A DNA stretch of 64,000 nucleotides, taken from NCBI RefSeq assembly GCF_025506355.1, contig NZ_JANZYP010000013.1, forward strand, positions 62,001-126,000, read 5' to 3'. The notes below the pieces were generated by a model that was not told the origin of the DNA, made no database searches, and saw only the letters and a list, made by a program, of their open reading frames with translations. Shown piece after piece: positions 9,389 through 18,544 of this stretch. How positions within the stretch are numbered: the stretch's first letter is position 1; each line of letters opens with the position of its first letter. The DNA is from Sphaerisporangium corydalis (lineage in GTDB: Bacteria; Actinomycetota; Actinomycetes; Streptosporangiales; Streptosporangiaceae). Position numbers and translations under genes: made by a program.

Positions 9389-10485
9389 CCGCCACCGTGC
9401 GCGACGCCGCGCCCGTCGCCCCGCCCGCCCCCGGCCGTTCCTGGCGCGACCGGCTCCGCGGCCCGTCCGTCTTCGTCCTGATCGCCGTGCTGGCGCTGGT
9501 CGTCGCGCCGCTGCTGCTGGAGCCGTTCCGCCTCGGCCTGCTGGCCAAGTACCTCTGCTTCGGCATCGTCGCGCTCGGCATCGGGCTCGCGTGGGGGCAG
9601 GGCGGCATGCTCACCCTCGGCCAGGGCGTGTTCTTCGGCCTCGGCGGCTACGCCATGGGCATGTACCTCAAACTGCACGACGCCGGCGGCGACCTGCCGG
9701 ACTTCATGGTGTGGAGCGGCGTGGAGCGGCTGCCCGCGCTGTGGATCCCGTTCGAGAACCCCGTCTTCGCCATCGCCTTCGCGGTCGTCGGCCCGGTCCT
9801 GCTGGCGGTGCTGCTCGGCTCCCTGGTGTTCCGGCAGCGCGTGCGCGGCGCCTACTTCGCGATCCTGACCCAGGCGCTCGCCGCCGCGATGGTCATCCTG
9901 CTGGTCGGCCAGCAGGGGCTGACCGGCGGGACCAACGGCCTGACCAACTTCTTCGACCTGTTCGGCCAGGACCTCGCCGCCGACGGGACCCAGCGCGGGT
10001 TGTACGTCGTCGTGGCCGCCGTCCTCGGCGTGCTGTACCTGGTCGCCTGGCAGCTCGTCAGGAGCAGGTTCGGCCGGCTGCTGGTCGCGATCAGGGACGG
10101 CGAGGACCGGGTGCGCTTCCTCGGCTACAACCCCGCGACGATCAAGACGATCACGTTCGCCGTCTCGGCGGGCATGGCCGGCCTGGCGGGGGCGCTGTTC
10201 GTGCCCGTCGTCGGCATCATCTCGCCCGCGCTGCTCGGCGTGGTCCCGTCCCTGGAACTGGTCGTCGCGGTCGCGGTCGGCGGCCGGTTCTCGCTGGCCG
10301 GGGCCGTGCTCGGGGCCGTGGTCATGGGGTACGCCAAGACCTCCTTCAGCGAGGAGTTCGCCGACGGCTGGCTCTACCTGCAAGGAGCGCTGTTCATCCT
10401 GGTCATGACACTGGCGCCCAAGGGGATCTTCGGCCTGGCCGCGACGCTGCGCGACCTTCTCCCGGGAAGGAGGGCGCGCGCGTGA
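9385..10485 (+). CDS. urtC: Urea ABC transporter permease UrtC
   Basis: A 366-residue LivM-type permease. It shows the GLAWGQGGMLTLGQGVFFGLGGYAMGMYL motif and about ten hydrophobic segments. The cytoplasmic loop motif (RDGEDRVRFLGYNPATIKT) is where the ATPases dock. Its start overlaps the urtB stop and its stop overlaps the urtD start, each by 4 bp. Confidence 0.93.
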   Translation: MTATVRDAAPVAPPAPGRSWRDRLRGPSVFVLIAVLALVVAPLLLEPFRLGLLAKYLCFGIVALGIGLAWGQGGMLTLGQGVFFGLGGYAMGMYLKLHDAGGDLPDFMVWSGVERLPALWIPFENPVFAIAFAVVGPVLLAVLLGSLVFRQRVRGAYFAILTQALAAAMVILLVGQQGLTGGTNGLTNFFDLFGQDLAADGTQRGLYVVVAAVLGVLYLVAWQLVRSRFGRLLVAIRDGEDRVRFLGYNPATIKTITFAVSAGMAGLAGALFVPVVGIISPALLGVVPSLELVVAVAVGGRFSLAGAVLGAVVMGYAKTSFSEEFADGWLYLQGALFILVMTLAPKGIFGLAATLRDLLPGRRARA

Positions 10486-11342
10486 GCGGCACCCTGCTGG
10501 AGGTGCGGGACCTGTCGGTGGTCTTCGACGGGTTCCGGGCGATCGACGGGGTCGACTTCACCGTCGAACAGGGGGAGCTGCGCTTCCTCATCGGCCCCAA
10601 CGGCGCGGGCAAGACCACCCTGATCGACGTGATCACCGGCCTGACCCGGCCGGCCTCGGGCTCGGTGCGGTTCGAGGGCTGGGACCTGGTCGGGCGCAAG
10701 GAGCACGAGATCGTCCGCATGGGCGTCGGGCGCACGTTCCAGACCTCGGTGGTGTTCGAGCAGCTCACCGTCGTGGAGAACCTCGACCTGGCCGCGTCCT
10801 TCCGCCGGCCGCTGTGGTCGCTGGCGCGGCGGCGGCGCGGGGTGTCTGCGGCCGTCGAGGCGGCGATGGCGACCACCGGCCTGGACGCGCTCGCCGCCCG
10901 GCCCGCCGGGGTGCTGTCCCACGGGCAGCGGCAGTGGCTGGAGATCGGCATGCTCATCGCCCAGCGGCCCCGGCTGCTGCTGCTCGACGAGCCGGTGGCC
11001 GGGATGTCGGGCGAGGAGCGGTCCCGAACCGGGGAACTGCTCGTCGAGATTGCCAAGGACCACACCGTGATCGTGATCGAGCACGACATGGACTTCCTGC
11101 GGCGGTACGCCTCCCAGGTGACCGTCCTGCACGAGGGGAAGGTGCTCGTGGAGGGCTCGGTGGACCAGGTGAGGTCCGACCCGCGCGTCCAGGAGGTCTA
11201 CCTCGGCCGCGCCGAGGACAGGGACAAGCGTCCGGCCGGCGGCGGCCGTGCGGGTGCGGCCGGTGAGGGCCGCACGGGTTCGGCCGGCGCGGAGCCGGCC
11301 GAGGGAGCGGCTGTCGGCTCGGCCGCCGGAGAGGTGACGTGA
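10482..11342 (+). CDS. urtD: Urea ABC transporter ATPase UrtD
   Basis: A 286-residue ATPase of the LivG type. Walker A GPNGAGKTTL, signature LSHGQRQWLEIGMLI, Walker B LLLLDEP and the switch histidine in VIEHDMDFL are all present. The GTG at 10482 (GTGA overlap with urtC) gives the family start MSGTLLEVRDLSVVFDG. The last ~35 residues are a Gly/Ala-rich tail not expected in the family and probably disordered. Confidence 0.93.
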   Translation: MSGTLLEVRDLSVVFDGFRAIDGVDFTVEQGELRFLIGPNGAGKTTLIDVITGLTRPASGSVRFEGWDLVGRKEHEIVRMGVGRTFQTSVVFEQLTVVENLDLAASFRRPLWSLARRRRGVSAAVEAAMATTGLDALAARPAGVLSHGQRQWLEIGMLIAQRPRLLLLDEPVAGMSGEERSRTGELLVEIAKDHTVIVIEHDMDFLRRYASQVTVLHEGKVLVEGSVDQVRSDPRVQEVYLGRAEDRDKRPAGGGRAGAAGEGRTGSAGAEPAEGAAVGSAAGEVT

Positions 11343-12034
11343 TGCTGTCGGTACAGGGCCTGGAGGCGGGGTACGGCAGGGCGCGCGTGCTGTTCGGCGT
11401 GTCGTTCGAGGTGGAGCCGGGCCGCCTGGTCTGCGTCATGGGACGCAACGGCGTGGGCAAGACCACGCTGCTCAACACCGTCATGGGGGTGCTGCCCGCC
11501 ACGGCGGGCACCGTCACCTTCGAGGGCAAGGACGTCACGCGGCTGACGCCGCACGAACGGGTAAGGCTCGGCCTGGGCTACGTCCCCCAGGGTCACGAGA
11601 CGTTTCCGCAGCTCAGCGTGATGGGGAACCTGCTGGTGACCCTGGAGGCGTCCCCGCACAAGGACCCGGCCGCGATCGAGGAGGCCCTCACGGTCTTCCC
11701 CCGGCTGAAACCGCTGCTGAAGAAGCGGGCGGGCTTTCTGTCCGGCGGGCAGCAGCAGCAACTGGCCATGGCGCGCGCCCTGGTCACCCGGCCCAAGCTG
11801 CTGATCCTGGACGAGCCCACCGAGGGCATCCAGCCGTCCATCATCCTGGAGATCGAGGAGGCCATCGAGCACCTGCACGCCTCCGGGCTCGCCGTGCTCC
11901 TCGTCGAGCAGTACCTCGATCTGGCGCTGCGCCTCGCCGACCGGTTCCTCATCCTCGACGCGGGTCACGTCGTGCACGCCGGCACCGCCGAGGAGCTGCG
12001 CGGGGAGGAGGTCCACCGGCTGCTGGCCGTCTGA
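11339..12034 (+). CDS. urtE: Urea ABC transporter ATPase UrtE
   Basis: A 231-residue LivF-type ATPase: Walker A GRNGVGKTTL, Q-loop GYVPQG, signature LSGGQQQQLAMARAL, Walker B LLILDEPTEG and switch VEQYLDLAL. GTG at 11339 overlaps urtD by 4 bp and is followed directly by ATG at 11342; either could be used. It is the last gene of the operon and ends 24 bp before the convergent ctaD. Confidence 0.93.
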   Translation: MMLSVQGLEAGYGRARVLFGVSFEVEPGRLVCVMGRNGVGKTTLLNTVMGVLPATAGTVTFEGKDVTRLTPHERVRLGLGYVPQGHETFPQLSVMGNLLVTLEASPHKDPAAIEEALTVFPRLKPLLKKRAGFLSGGQQQQLAMARALVTRPKLLILDEPTEGIQPSIILEIEEAIEHLHASGLAVLLVEQYLDLALRLADRFLILDAGHVVHAGTAEELRGEEVHRLLAV

Positions 12035-12035
12035 T

Positions 12036-12054
12036 CCGCGAGGGCCCTTCGCGG
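12036..12054. terminator. Short hairpin between urtE and ctaD
   Basis: CCGCGA (12036-12041) pairs with TCGCGG (12049-12054) around GGGCCCT in the 24-bp gap between convergent genes. It is a plausible bidirectional terminator, although short and without T-tracts. Confidence 0.4.
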
Positions 12055-12058
12055 GCGC

Positions 12059-13732
12059 TCACTCCCGCGGGGGCTCGATGGGCTGCGCCGCCGCGTGCAG
12101 GTGGGTGTAGTGGTAGTCGAAGGCGGGCCGCTCGGACCGGATCGGCGGCAGCCGGGTGAAGTTGTGCCGGGGCGGCGGGCACGAGGTGGCCCATTCGAGC
12201 GAGTTCCCGAAACCCCACGGGTCGTCCACCGTCACCTTGGGGGCGTGCCGCCAGGTGTGCCAGATGTTGTACAGGAACGGCAGCGTCGAGGCGCCCAGGA
12301 TGAACGCGCCGATCGACGAGACCAGGTTCTTGCCGCTGAAACCGTCGGCCGCCGCGTAGTCGGCGTACCGGCGGGGGAACCCCTCGGCGCCGAGCCAGTG
12401 CTGGACGAGGAACGTCATGTGGAAGCCGATGAACAGCGGCCAGAAGTGCCACTTGCCGAGCGTGTCGTTCAGCATCTTCCCGGTGAGCTTCGGCCACCAG
12501 AAGTAGAACCCGGCGAACATCGCGAACACGACGGTGCCGAACACCACGTAGTGGAAGTGGGCGACGACGAAGTAGGAGTCGCTGACCTGGAAGTCCAGCG
12601 GCGGCGAGGCCAGGACGACCCCCGTGAGCCCGCCGAACAGGAACGTGACCAGGAACCCGACGGCGAACAGCATCGGCGTGGGGAACGTCAGGTGGCCGCG
12701 CCACATCGTGCCGACCCAGTTGAAGAACTTCACCCCGGTCGGGACCGCGATGAGGAACGACATGAACGAGAAGAACGGCAGCAGGACGTGGCCGGTGACG
12801 AACATGTGGTGCGCCCAGACCGTCGCCGACAGCCCCGCGATGGCGATCGTCGCGCCGACCAGCCCGATGTAGCCGAACACCGGCTTGTGGCTGAAGACCG
12901 GCAGGACCTCGGTGATGATGCCGAAGAACGGCAACGCGATGATGTAGACCTCGGGGTGGCCGAAGAACCAGAACAGGTGCTGCCACAGCAGGGCGCCGCC
13001 GGTCTCGGGGTCGTAGATGTGCGCGCCCAGCCTGCGGTCCGCCTCCATGGCCAGCAGCGCGGCGGCCAGCACCGGGAACGCCAGCAGCACCAGCACGCTG
13101 GTGAGCAGGACGTTCCAGGTGAAGATCGGCATGCGGAACATCGTCATGCCGGGGGCCCGCATGCAGATGATCGTGGTGATGAAGTTGACCGAGCCGAGGA
13201 TCGTGCCGAGGCCGGACAGGACCAGCCCCATGATCCACAACTCCTTGCCGACGCCCGGCGAGTAGGTGTCGCCGGCCAGGGGCATGTAGGCGGTCCAGCC
13301 GAAGTCCGCCGGGCCGTCCGCGATGAGGTACCCGGAGATCACGATGAGGCCGCCGAACAGGAACAGCCAGTAGCTCACCATGTTCAGCCGGGGGAAGGCC
13401 ACGTCGGGGGCACCGATCTGCAGCGGCATGATCGCGTTGGCGAACCCGGCGAAGAGCGGCGTCGCGAACAGCAGGAGCATCAGCGCGCCGTGCATGGTGA
13501 ACAGCTCGTTGTAGTGCTTCTGGGTGACGAACTGCAGGCCGGGACGGGCCAGCTCGGCCCGGATGAGCATCGCCAGCGCGCCGGCCAGCAGGAAGAACAG
13601 GAACGACGTGACGAGGTACAGGTTGCCGATCACCTTGTGATCCGTCGTGGACGCCCACTTGAGGACGAGCCGCCCCTTCGTCAGGGGCCGTCGCTCCTCG
13701 CCGGCGATCCCGAGATCTTTTGTCGTCCGCAC
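12059..13732 (-). CDS. ctaD: Cytochrome c oxidase subunit I
   Basis: The catalytic subunit of an aa3-type terminal oxidase, carrying low-spin heme and the heme-copper centre in the plasma membrane. About twelve hydrophobic helices are visible. Key motifs are HGALMLLLF (heme a ligand), [11 protein letters not shown] (CuB His with cross-linked Tyr), the HH pair in WAHHMFVTG, the K-pathway Lys in PTGVKFF and the heme ligands in [21 protein letters not shown] carries the D-pathway Asp. The start is GTG at 13732, preceded by GGGAGG, giving 557 residues; an upstream ATG at 13990 would add 86 residues with no family match. No other oxidase subunit is nearby, so this is a stand-alone ctaD. Confidence 0.95.
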   Translation of the reverse strand: MRTTKDLGIAGEERRPLTKGRLVLKWASTTDHKVIGNLYLVTSFLFFLLAGALAMLIRAELARPGLQFVTQKHYNELFTMHGALMLLLFATPLFAGFANAIMPLQIGAPDVAFPRLNMVSYWLFLFGGLIVISGYLIADGPADFGWTAYMPLAGDTYSPGVGKELWIMGLVLSGLGTILGSVNFITTIICMRAPGMTMFRMPIFTWNVLLTSVLVLLAFPVLAAALLAMEADRRLGAHIYDPETGGALLWQHLFWFFGHPEVYIIALPFFGIITEVLPVFSHKPVFGYIGLVGATIAIAGLSATVWAHHMFVTGHVLLPFFSFMSFLIAVPTGVKFFNWVGTMWRGHLTFPTPMLFAVGFLVTFLFGGLTGVVLASPPLDFQVSDSYFVVAHFHYVVFGTVVFAMFAGFYFWWPKLTGKMLNDTLGKWHFWPLFIGFHMTFLVQHWLGAEGFPRRYADYAAADGFSGKNLVSSIGAFILGASTLPFLYNIWHTWRHAPKVTVDDPWGFGNSLEWATSCPPPRHNFTRLPPIRSERPAFDYHYTHLHAAAQPIEPPRE

Positions 13733-13906
13733 GTCCCCACCTCCCGGCACGGCTACTTCCCGTCGTATTCCGATTACAGCGTGCGAATGGTGCGTAGCGC
13801 CGAAACAGCCAGCAAAAACACAAAGCACATCGGCCAGGCTTTCTTGACCAAAGCGCGGGCTCGCCGGTTCGCTCCACGGCGGCCTCGTCCCGGCTCGGCT
13901 TCGGCG

Positions 13907-13923
13907 GAATGAAACGTTCATTC
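13907..13923. promoter_or_regulatory. Inverted repeat upstream of ctaD
   Basis: GAATGAA and TTCATTC flank ACG, a perfect 7-bp-arm palindrome about 175 bp before the ctaD start. It looks like a regulator operator. It lies in the 494-bp gap 13733-14226, which otherwise holds the sugar-operon promoter described separately and no supported gene. Confidence 0.4.
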
Positions 13924-14006
13924 GGAACGGTCCTGGCGGAGCGTCGGGACGGCCCGGCGCGGGCCCGGCGATGGTCGTGAATCCGGCCATCCGCCGCTCT
14001 GACCTC

Positions 14007-14019
14007 CCGAAAGTTTCGG
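14007..14019. promoter_or_regulatory. Upstream operator of the sugar operon
   Basis: CCGAAAGTTTCGG is a perfect 13-nt palindrome of the CGAA-N-TTCG type bound by several actinobacterial LacI-family sugar repressors. It sits about 90 bp upstream of the -35 element of the sugar-transport operon and matches a second site at 14152. The LacI gene at 20587-21786 is the obvious candidate regulator. Confidence 0.6.
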
Positions 14020-14099
14020 CAGCGGACCCGATCTCAATGTGGCGCGCCCCTGACCGTGAAAGGGCGCCGGATAACGGGCCCCACGGGTTGACCGCGCTC

Positions 14100-14128
14100 T
14101 TGACGTACCCCTACAGGACGCCTATATT
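14100..14128 (+). promoter_or_regulatory. Near-consensus promoter of the sugar operon
   Basis: TTGACG (14100-14105) and TATATT (14123-14128) are separated by exactly 17 bp, close to the housekeeping sigma consensus. The predicted transcription start is near 14135, about 90 nt before the first permease. Confidence 0.7.
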
Positions 14129-14151
14129 TCCGCAATATTAATGCGCGACCT

Positions 14152-14163
14152 TGAAAGTTTCGG
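14152..14163. promoter_or_regulatory. Downstream operator of the sugar operon
   Basis: TGAAAGTTTCGG repeats the core GAAAGTTTC of the 14007 palindrome. It lies just after the predicted transcription start, where a bound repressor would block elongation or promoter escape. Confidence 0.6.
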
Positions 14164-14226
14164 ATGCACAGTCGTGACCTTCGCGGCCTGTGAGGGATGA
14201 CACCGTCGTCGGCCGAGAGGGATGGC

Positions 14227-15243
14227 ATGCGCGATCAGCTGGACGACGCGGTCGCCGCGCCGGGTGCCGTAAGCACGTCATCCGACCCCCGTGGCGCGCA
14301 CCGGCCGAGTTCCGTTCGCCCGTCGGGAAAGCGCTATCCAAGCCGCACCTGGCGTCAGGCGCTGCGCCGCGACTGGCGGCTCTACTCGCTCGCGATCCTC
14401 CCGCTGCTGTTCTTCGCGGTGTTCCGCTACCTGCCGATGATCGGCAACGTGATCGCCTTCCGGAAGTTCGAGCCCGGCGGCAGCGTGCTGGGCGAGGAGT
14501 GGGTGGGCCTGCGCTACGTGCGGCTGTTCCTGAGCGACCCGACGTTCTGGCACGTGTTCACCAACACGCTGATCCTCGGCACGCTGACCCTGCTGTTCTG
14601 CTTCCCCATGCCGATCATGCTCGCGCTGCTGATCAACGAGGTCCGGCACCAGCGCCTCAAGCGGTTCGTCCAGTCGGTGTCCTACCTGCCGCACTTCCTG
14701 TCGATGGTGGTCGTGGCCGGACTGATCGTCGAGCTGGTGTCGGTCGACGGGCCGGTGAACCAGATCCTGCGCGGCGCGGGCGGCGATCCCATCGCGTTCA
14801 TCCAGCAGCCCGAGTGGTTCCGCACGATCTACGTCTCCTCGGAGATGTGGCAGACCGTCGGGTGGGGGACGATCCTCTACCTCGCCGCGCTGACGACCAT
14901 CGACGACCAGCTCTACGAGGCGGCCCGCATCGACGGCGCGGGCCGATGGCGCCAGACCTGGCACGTCACCCTGCCCGGCATCCGGCCGACCGCGGTCACC
15001 CTGCTGATCCTCAACATCGGCGCGTTCATGGCGGTCGGCTTCGAGAAGATCCTGCTGCTCTACAACCCGCTGACGTACCCGACCGCGGACGTGATCTCCA
15101 CGTACCTGTACCGCATGGGCGTGGTCTCCAACAACTTCAGCTACGCGGCGGCGATCGGCCTGCTGGAGGCCCTGATCGGGCTGACCCTGGTCCTGTCGGC
15201 GAACCTGATCTCCCGGCGCGCGGTGGGGACGAGCCTGTGGTGA
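14227..15243 (+). CDS. Sugar ABC transporter permease (LplB type)
   Basis: A carbohydrate-importer permease with six hydrophobic helices, homologous to LplB-type polysaccharide permeases. The EAA loop that contacts the ATPase is LYEAARIDGAGRWRQTWHVTLPGI. ATG 14227 is preferred because GAGAGG lies 6 nt upstream; an ATG at 14197 would add ten residues. No ATPase gene is present locally, as is usual for these importers in actinomycetes, which share an MsiK-like ATPase encoded elsewhere. It overlaps the next gene by 4 bp (GTGA). Confidence 0.88.
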   Translation: MRDQLDDAVAAPGAVSTSSDPRGAHRPSSVRPSGKRYPSRTWRQALRRDWRLYSLAILPLLFFAVFRYLPMIGNVIAFRKFEPGGSVLGEEWVGLRYVRLFLSDPTFWHVFTNTLILGTLTLLFCFPMPIMLALLINEVRHQRLKRFVQSVSYLPHFLSMVVVAGLIVELVSVDGPVNQILRGAGGDPIAFIQQPEWFRTIYVSSEMWQTVGWGTILYLAALTTIDDQLYEAARIDGAGRWRQTWHVTLPGIRPTAVTLLILNIGAFMAVGFEKILLLYNPLTYPTADVISTYLYRMGVVSNNFSYAAAIGLLEALIGLTLVLSANLISRRAVGTSLW

Positions 15244-16112
15244 CCGTGGACCGCGGCAGGGGCCACCGCGTGTTCCAGTGGGTCAACGGCGTCATCCTCA
15301 CCGGCGTCGTGATCGTGACCCTGTACCCCTTCGTCAACATCGTCGCCCGCTCGCTGTCCGACGAGAACGCCATCCGGTCGGGCCAGGTCAACCTCATCCC
15401 GCGCGGGTTCACCTTCACGACGTACGAGTACGTGGTCTCCGACCCGACCTTCTGGACGAACTACCGCAACACCGTGGTGTACACGGTCGTCGCCACGCTG
15501 ATCGCCATGTTCCTGACCACCTGCTACGCCTACGTCCTGTCCAAGAAGGACCTCAAGGGACGCACGTTCCTGATCGGGATCGCCGTCTTCACCATGTTCT
15601 TCTCCGGCGGCCTCATCCCCAACTACGTCCTGATCACCAGCCTCGGGATGAAGGACGCCATCTGGGCCATCGTCCTGCCGAACGCCGTCAACGTCTTCAA
15701 CCTCCTGATCATGAAGACGTTCTTCGAAGGGCTGCCGGCCGAGCTGGAGGAGGCCGCCGCGATCGACGGCATGAGCACCTACGGCATCCTGCTCCGGATC
15801 GTGCTGCCGCTGTCGAAGGCGGTGATCGCCACGATGCTGCTCTTCTACGCCGTCGCGTTCTGGAACTCCTGGTTCGCCGCCTTCCTGTACATGAGCCAGA
15901 CCGACCTCTTCCCCGTGACGATCTTCCTGCGCAACCTGATCGCCGGCGCCACCGGCGCCTCGTCCGTCGGCGCCGACGCCATGGACCTGACGGTCGCGGC
16001 CAACATCAAGTCGGTGACCATGGTGCTCACCATCCTGCCCATCCTGGGGATCTACCCCTTCGTCCAGCGGTACTTCATCACCGGGGTCATGCTCGGCGCG
16101 GTCAAGGGATAG
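15240..16112 (+). CDS. Sugar ABC transporter permease (YtcP/LplC type)
   Basis: The second membrane subunit of the sugar importer, 290 residues with six helices. The EAA motif is ELEEAAAIDGMSTYGILLRIVLPLSKAV. It includes the family-typical FSGGLIPNYVLITSLGMKD segment. The start GTG at 15240 overlaps the stop of the previous permease; the reading frame extends further upstream only as a shadow of that gene. Confidence 0.9.
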   Translation: MTVDRGRGHRVFQWVNGVILTGVVIVTLYPFVNIVARSLSDENAIRSGQVNLIPRGFTFTTYEYVVSDPTFWTNYRNTVVYTVVATLIAMFLTTCYAYVLSKKDLKGRTFLIGIAVFTMFFSGGLIPNYVLITSLGMKDAIWAIVLPNAVNVFNLLIMKTFFEGLPAELEEAAAIDGMSTYGILLRIVLPLSKAVIATMLLFYAVAFWNSWFAAFLYMSQTDLFPVTIFLRNLIAGATGASSVGADAMDLTVAANIKSVTMVLTILPILGIYPFVQRYFITGVMLGAVKG

Positions 16113-16170
16113 CCCCCGCCGGTCGCCTCAGTCGCCCTCCACCCACCCCCGTTTTGCGGAAAGGACTCCC

Positions 16171-17817
16171 ATGTACCAGGTGAACCGGCGTCAGGCGATG
16201 CTCGCGATGGGTGCCTTCGTCGTCCTGGCCGGCTGCGGCGACGACGGCGCCAAGAAGAAGACCGACGACTTCTCGGCCAACCGGACCGGCGCGATGACGG
16301 ACTACGGCCCCGGCAAGCAGTTCAAGGCCACCGCGCCGCTGTCCTTCACCGTCCTGTACAACAACCACCCCTTCTACCCGATGAAGAAGGACTGGCTGTT
16401 CTGGTCGGAGCTCGGCAAGCGGACCAACGTGACGATCCAGCCGAGCGTGGTGCCGCTCAGCGACTACGAGAACAAGCGCAGCCTGGTGATCGGCGCCGGC
16501 GACGCCCCGCCCATCATCCCGAAGACCTACCCCGCCCAGGAGACCCCGTTCGTCGCCTCCGGCGCCATCCTGCCGGTGAGCGAGTACCTCGACCTGATGC
16601 CGAACTTCACCGACAAGATCGCCAGGTGGAACCTCAAGGGCGACGTGGACACCCTGCGCCAGGCGGACGGCCGGTTCTACTTGCTACCCGGGCTCCACCA
16701 GGACTACTGGGTGGACTACTCCCTGGCGATCCGCACCGACGTCCTGGACAAGCTCGGGCTCGCCATCCCCGAGACCTGGGACGACCTGCACACCGTGCTG
16801 AAGGCGATGAAGCAGGAGTACCCCGACTCCTACCCCATGTCCGACCGGTGGGGCGTCCCCACGCCCGGCGGCTCGCTGCTGAACGTCATGGGCCTGGCCT
16901 ACGGCGCTCCCGGCGGCTGGGGGTACCGCAACGGGGTGATCTGGGATGACACCACCCAGAAGTTCGTCTTCACCGGCGCCTCCGAGCCGTACAAGCAGAT
17001 GCTCCAGTACCTCGGCACGCTGGTGAAGGAGAAGCTGCTCGACCCGGAGAGCTTCACGCAGACCGACGACCTGGCGATCCAGAAACTGGTGTCCGGCAAG
17101 TCGTTCGTGATCAGCTCGAACGCGCAGTCGCTGGTCAACGAGTACCGGCCGCCGCTGGCCAAGGCGAACCCGAAGGCCACGCTCGTCAAGATCCCCGTTC
17201 CCGTGGGGCCGCTCGGGCCGGTCAAGGCCGGGCACCACATCACCCGCCTGGAGAACGGCGTCATGATCTCCAAGAAGGCCCGCGACAGCAAGGACTTCGT
17301 CGCGATGATGCAGTTCATCGACTGGCTCTGGTACTCCGACGCGGGCGAGGAGTTCGCCAAGTGGGGCGTCGAGGGGGTCACGTACACCAAGGACGGGCCC
17401 GGCGCGTACAAGCCGGCGCCGGACGTCGACATCGTCGGGCTCAACCCCAAGGCACCGAAGCACCTGCAGAAGGACTTCGGCTTCGCCAACGGCGTGTTCG
17501 CCTACGGCGGGACCACCGAGCTGCTGGAGTCGACCTTCTCCGACGAGGAGAAGGCGTTCCAGAAGGTGATGAACGCCAGGAAGGCCCTGCCGGTGGAGCC
17601 GCCGCACCCGCTCACCGACGAGGAGCGCGAGCAGGCGACCCTGTGGGAGACGCCGCTGAAGGACCACGTCACCCAGAACACGCTGAAGTTCATCCTCGGC
17701 AAGCGCGACTTCGGCGACTGGGACGCCTACGTCAAGGAGCTCGAAGGGATGAACATGCCGGCCTACCTCGGGCTGGTGAACGGCGCCTACGAGCGGTACA
17801 AGAAGCAGCACGGCTGA
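16171..17817 (+). CDS. Sugar ABC transporter binding lipoprotein (LplA type)
   Basis: A 548-residue extracellular solute-binding protein. The N-terminus MYQVNRRQAMLAMGAFVVLAGCG is a lipoprotein signal with lipobox LAGC. The mature domain shows LplA-like features such as NNHPFYPMKKDWLFWSELGKRTNV and many aromatic residues suited to an oligosaccharide cleft. An AAAGGA site lies upstream of the ATG at 16171. It completes the importer with the two permeases; the GH42 gene downstream points to galactosides as substrate. Confidence 0.9.
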   Translation: MYQVNRRQAMLAMGAFVVLAGCGDDGAKKKTDDFSANRTGAMTDYGPGKQFKATAPLSFTVLYNNHPFYPMKKDWLFWSELGKRTNVTIQPSVVPLSDYENKRSLVIGAGDAPPIIPKTYPAQETPFVASGAILPVSEYLDLMPNFTDKIARWNLKGDVDTLRQADGRFYLLPGLHQDYWVDYSLAIRTDVLDKLGLAIPETWDDLHTVLKAMKQEYPDSYPMSDRWGVPTPGGSLLNVMGLAYGAPGGWGYRNGVIWDDTTQKFVFTGASEPYKQMLQYLGTLVKEKLLDPESFTQTDDLAIQKLVSGKSFVISSNAQSLVNEYRPPLAKANPKATLVKIPVPVGPLGPVKAGHHITRLENGVMISKKARDSKDFVAMMQFIDWLWYSDAGEEFAKWGVEGVTYTKDGPGAYKPAPDVDIVGLNPKAPKHLQKDFGFANGVFAYGGTTELLESTFSDEEKAFQKVMNARKALPVEPPHPLTDEEREQATLWETPLKDHVTQNTLKFILGKRDFGDWDAYVKELEGMNMPAYLGLVNGAYERYKKQHG

Positions 17818-17827
17818 CCGGCCCCTG

Positions 17828-18517
17828 ATGATGACCGTGGCGTCCGAACCCCGGCGGTTCGGCGAAGGACCCCTCTCGCGCGCCTGCGCGCTCGTCTACA
17901 CGCTGCTCGTGGTCGAGCTCCTGTTCCTGGCCGCCGTGCTGCCCGGCCTGGCCGGGCTCGTCCTGCTCGACCGCGCCGCCGGCAACGTCCCGCTCGCCGC
18001 GGCCTGCCTGCTCCCGGTCGGCCCGGCGCTGTCGGCCGCGTTGTACGCGCTGCGCCACCGGCGCCTGGACCTCACCGACCTCCATCCGGCGGCGGCGTTC
18101 CTGCGCGGCTACAAGGCCAACGCGCGCGGGGTCGTGAAGCTCTGGATCCCGTGGCTGGCGTGGCTGGCCGTCATCGGGTCGAACCTCGCGAACTTCGCCG
18201 CCGCCGGCGTCCCGGGGTGGTGGGCCGTGCTGTCGGTGCTCATCGCGGTGGCGACGGCCCTGTGGGCCGCCAACGCCCTGGTGATCACCTCCCTGTTCGC
18301 GTTCCGCGCGCGGGACGTGGCCCGCCTGTCCGCGTACTTCCTCACCCGGTCGCCCCGCGCCACGCTGGGCAACGCCTGCCTGCTGGTCGCGGCGGCCGGC
18401 GTCACGCTGGTGGCCTCCAAGGCGGTGCCGGTCCTGCTGACCTCGGTGCTCGCCTCGGCGGTCCTGCTGAACAGCCGCCCGATGATCGCCGAGATCCGGG
18501 AGAGGTTCACGGCCTGA
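17828..18517 (+). CDS. DUF624 (YesL-like) membrane protein
   Basis: A 229-residue protein with about five hydrophobic segments, matching DUF624/YesL proteins, which are regularly encoded beside LplABC-type sugar importers and glycoside hydrolases. The function is unknown; an accessory role in transport or complex assembly is inferred from gene neighbourhood. Two consecutive ATG codons (17828, 17831) begin the frame. It lies 10 bp after the binding-protein gene and 27 bp before the beta-galactosidase. Confidence 0.75.
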   Translation: MMTVASEPRRFGEGPLSRACALVYTLLVVELLFLAAVLPGLAGLVLLDRAAGNVPLAAACLLPVGPALSAALYALRHRRLDLTDLHPAAAFLRGYKANARGVVKLWIPWLAWLAVIGSNLANFAAAGVPGWWAVLSVLIAVATALWAANALVITSLFAFRARDVARLSAYFLTRSPRATLGNACLLVAAAGVTLVASKAVPVLLTSVLASAVLLNSRPMIAEIRERFTA

Positions 18518-18544
18518 GTGCGGCACCACGACAGGAGCCCGGAT

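Noticed and set aside
12095-13912. A 605-codon plus-strand frame antisense to ctaD
   Set aside because: Composition is Arg/Glu/Gln/Gly shadow sequence; ctaD on the other strand has all its catalytic motifs.
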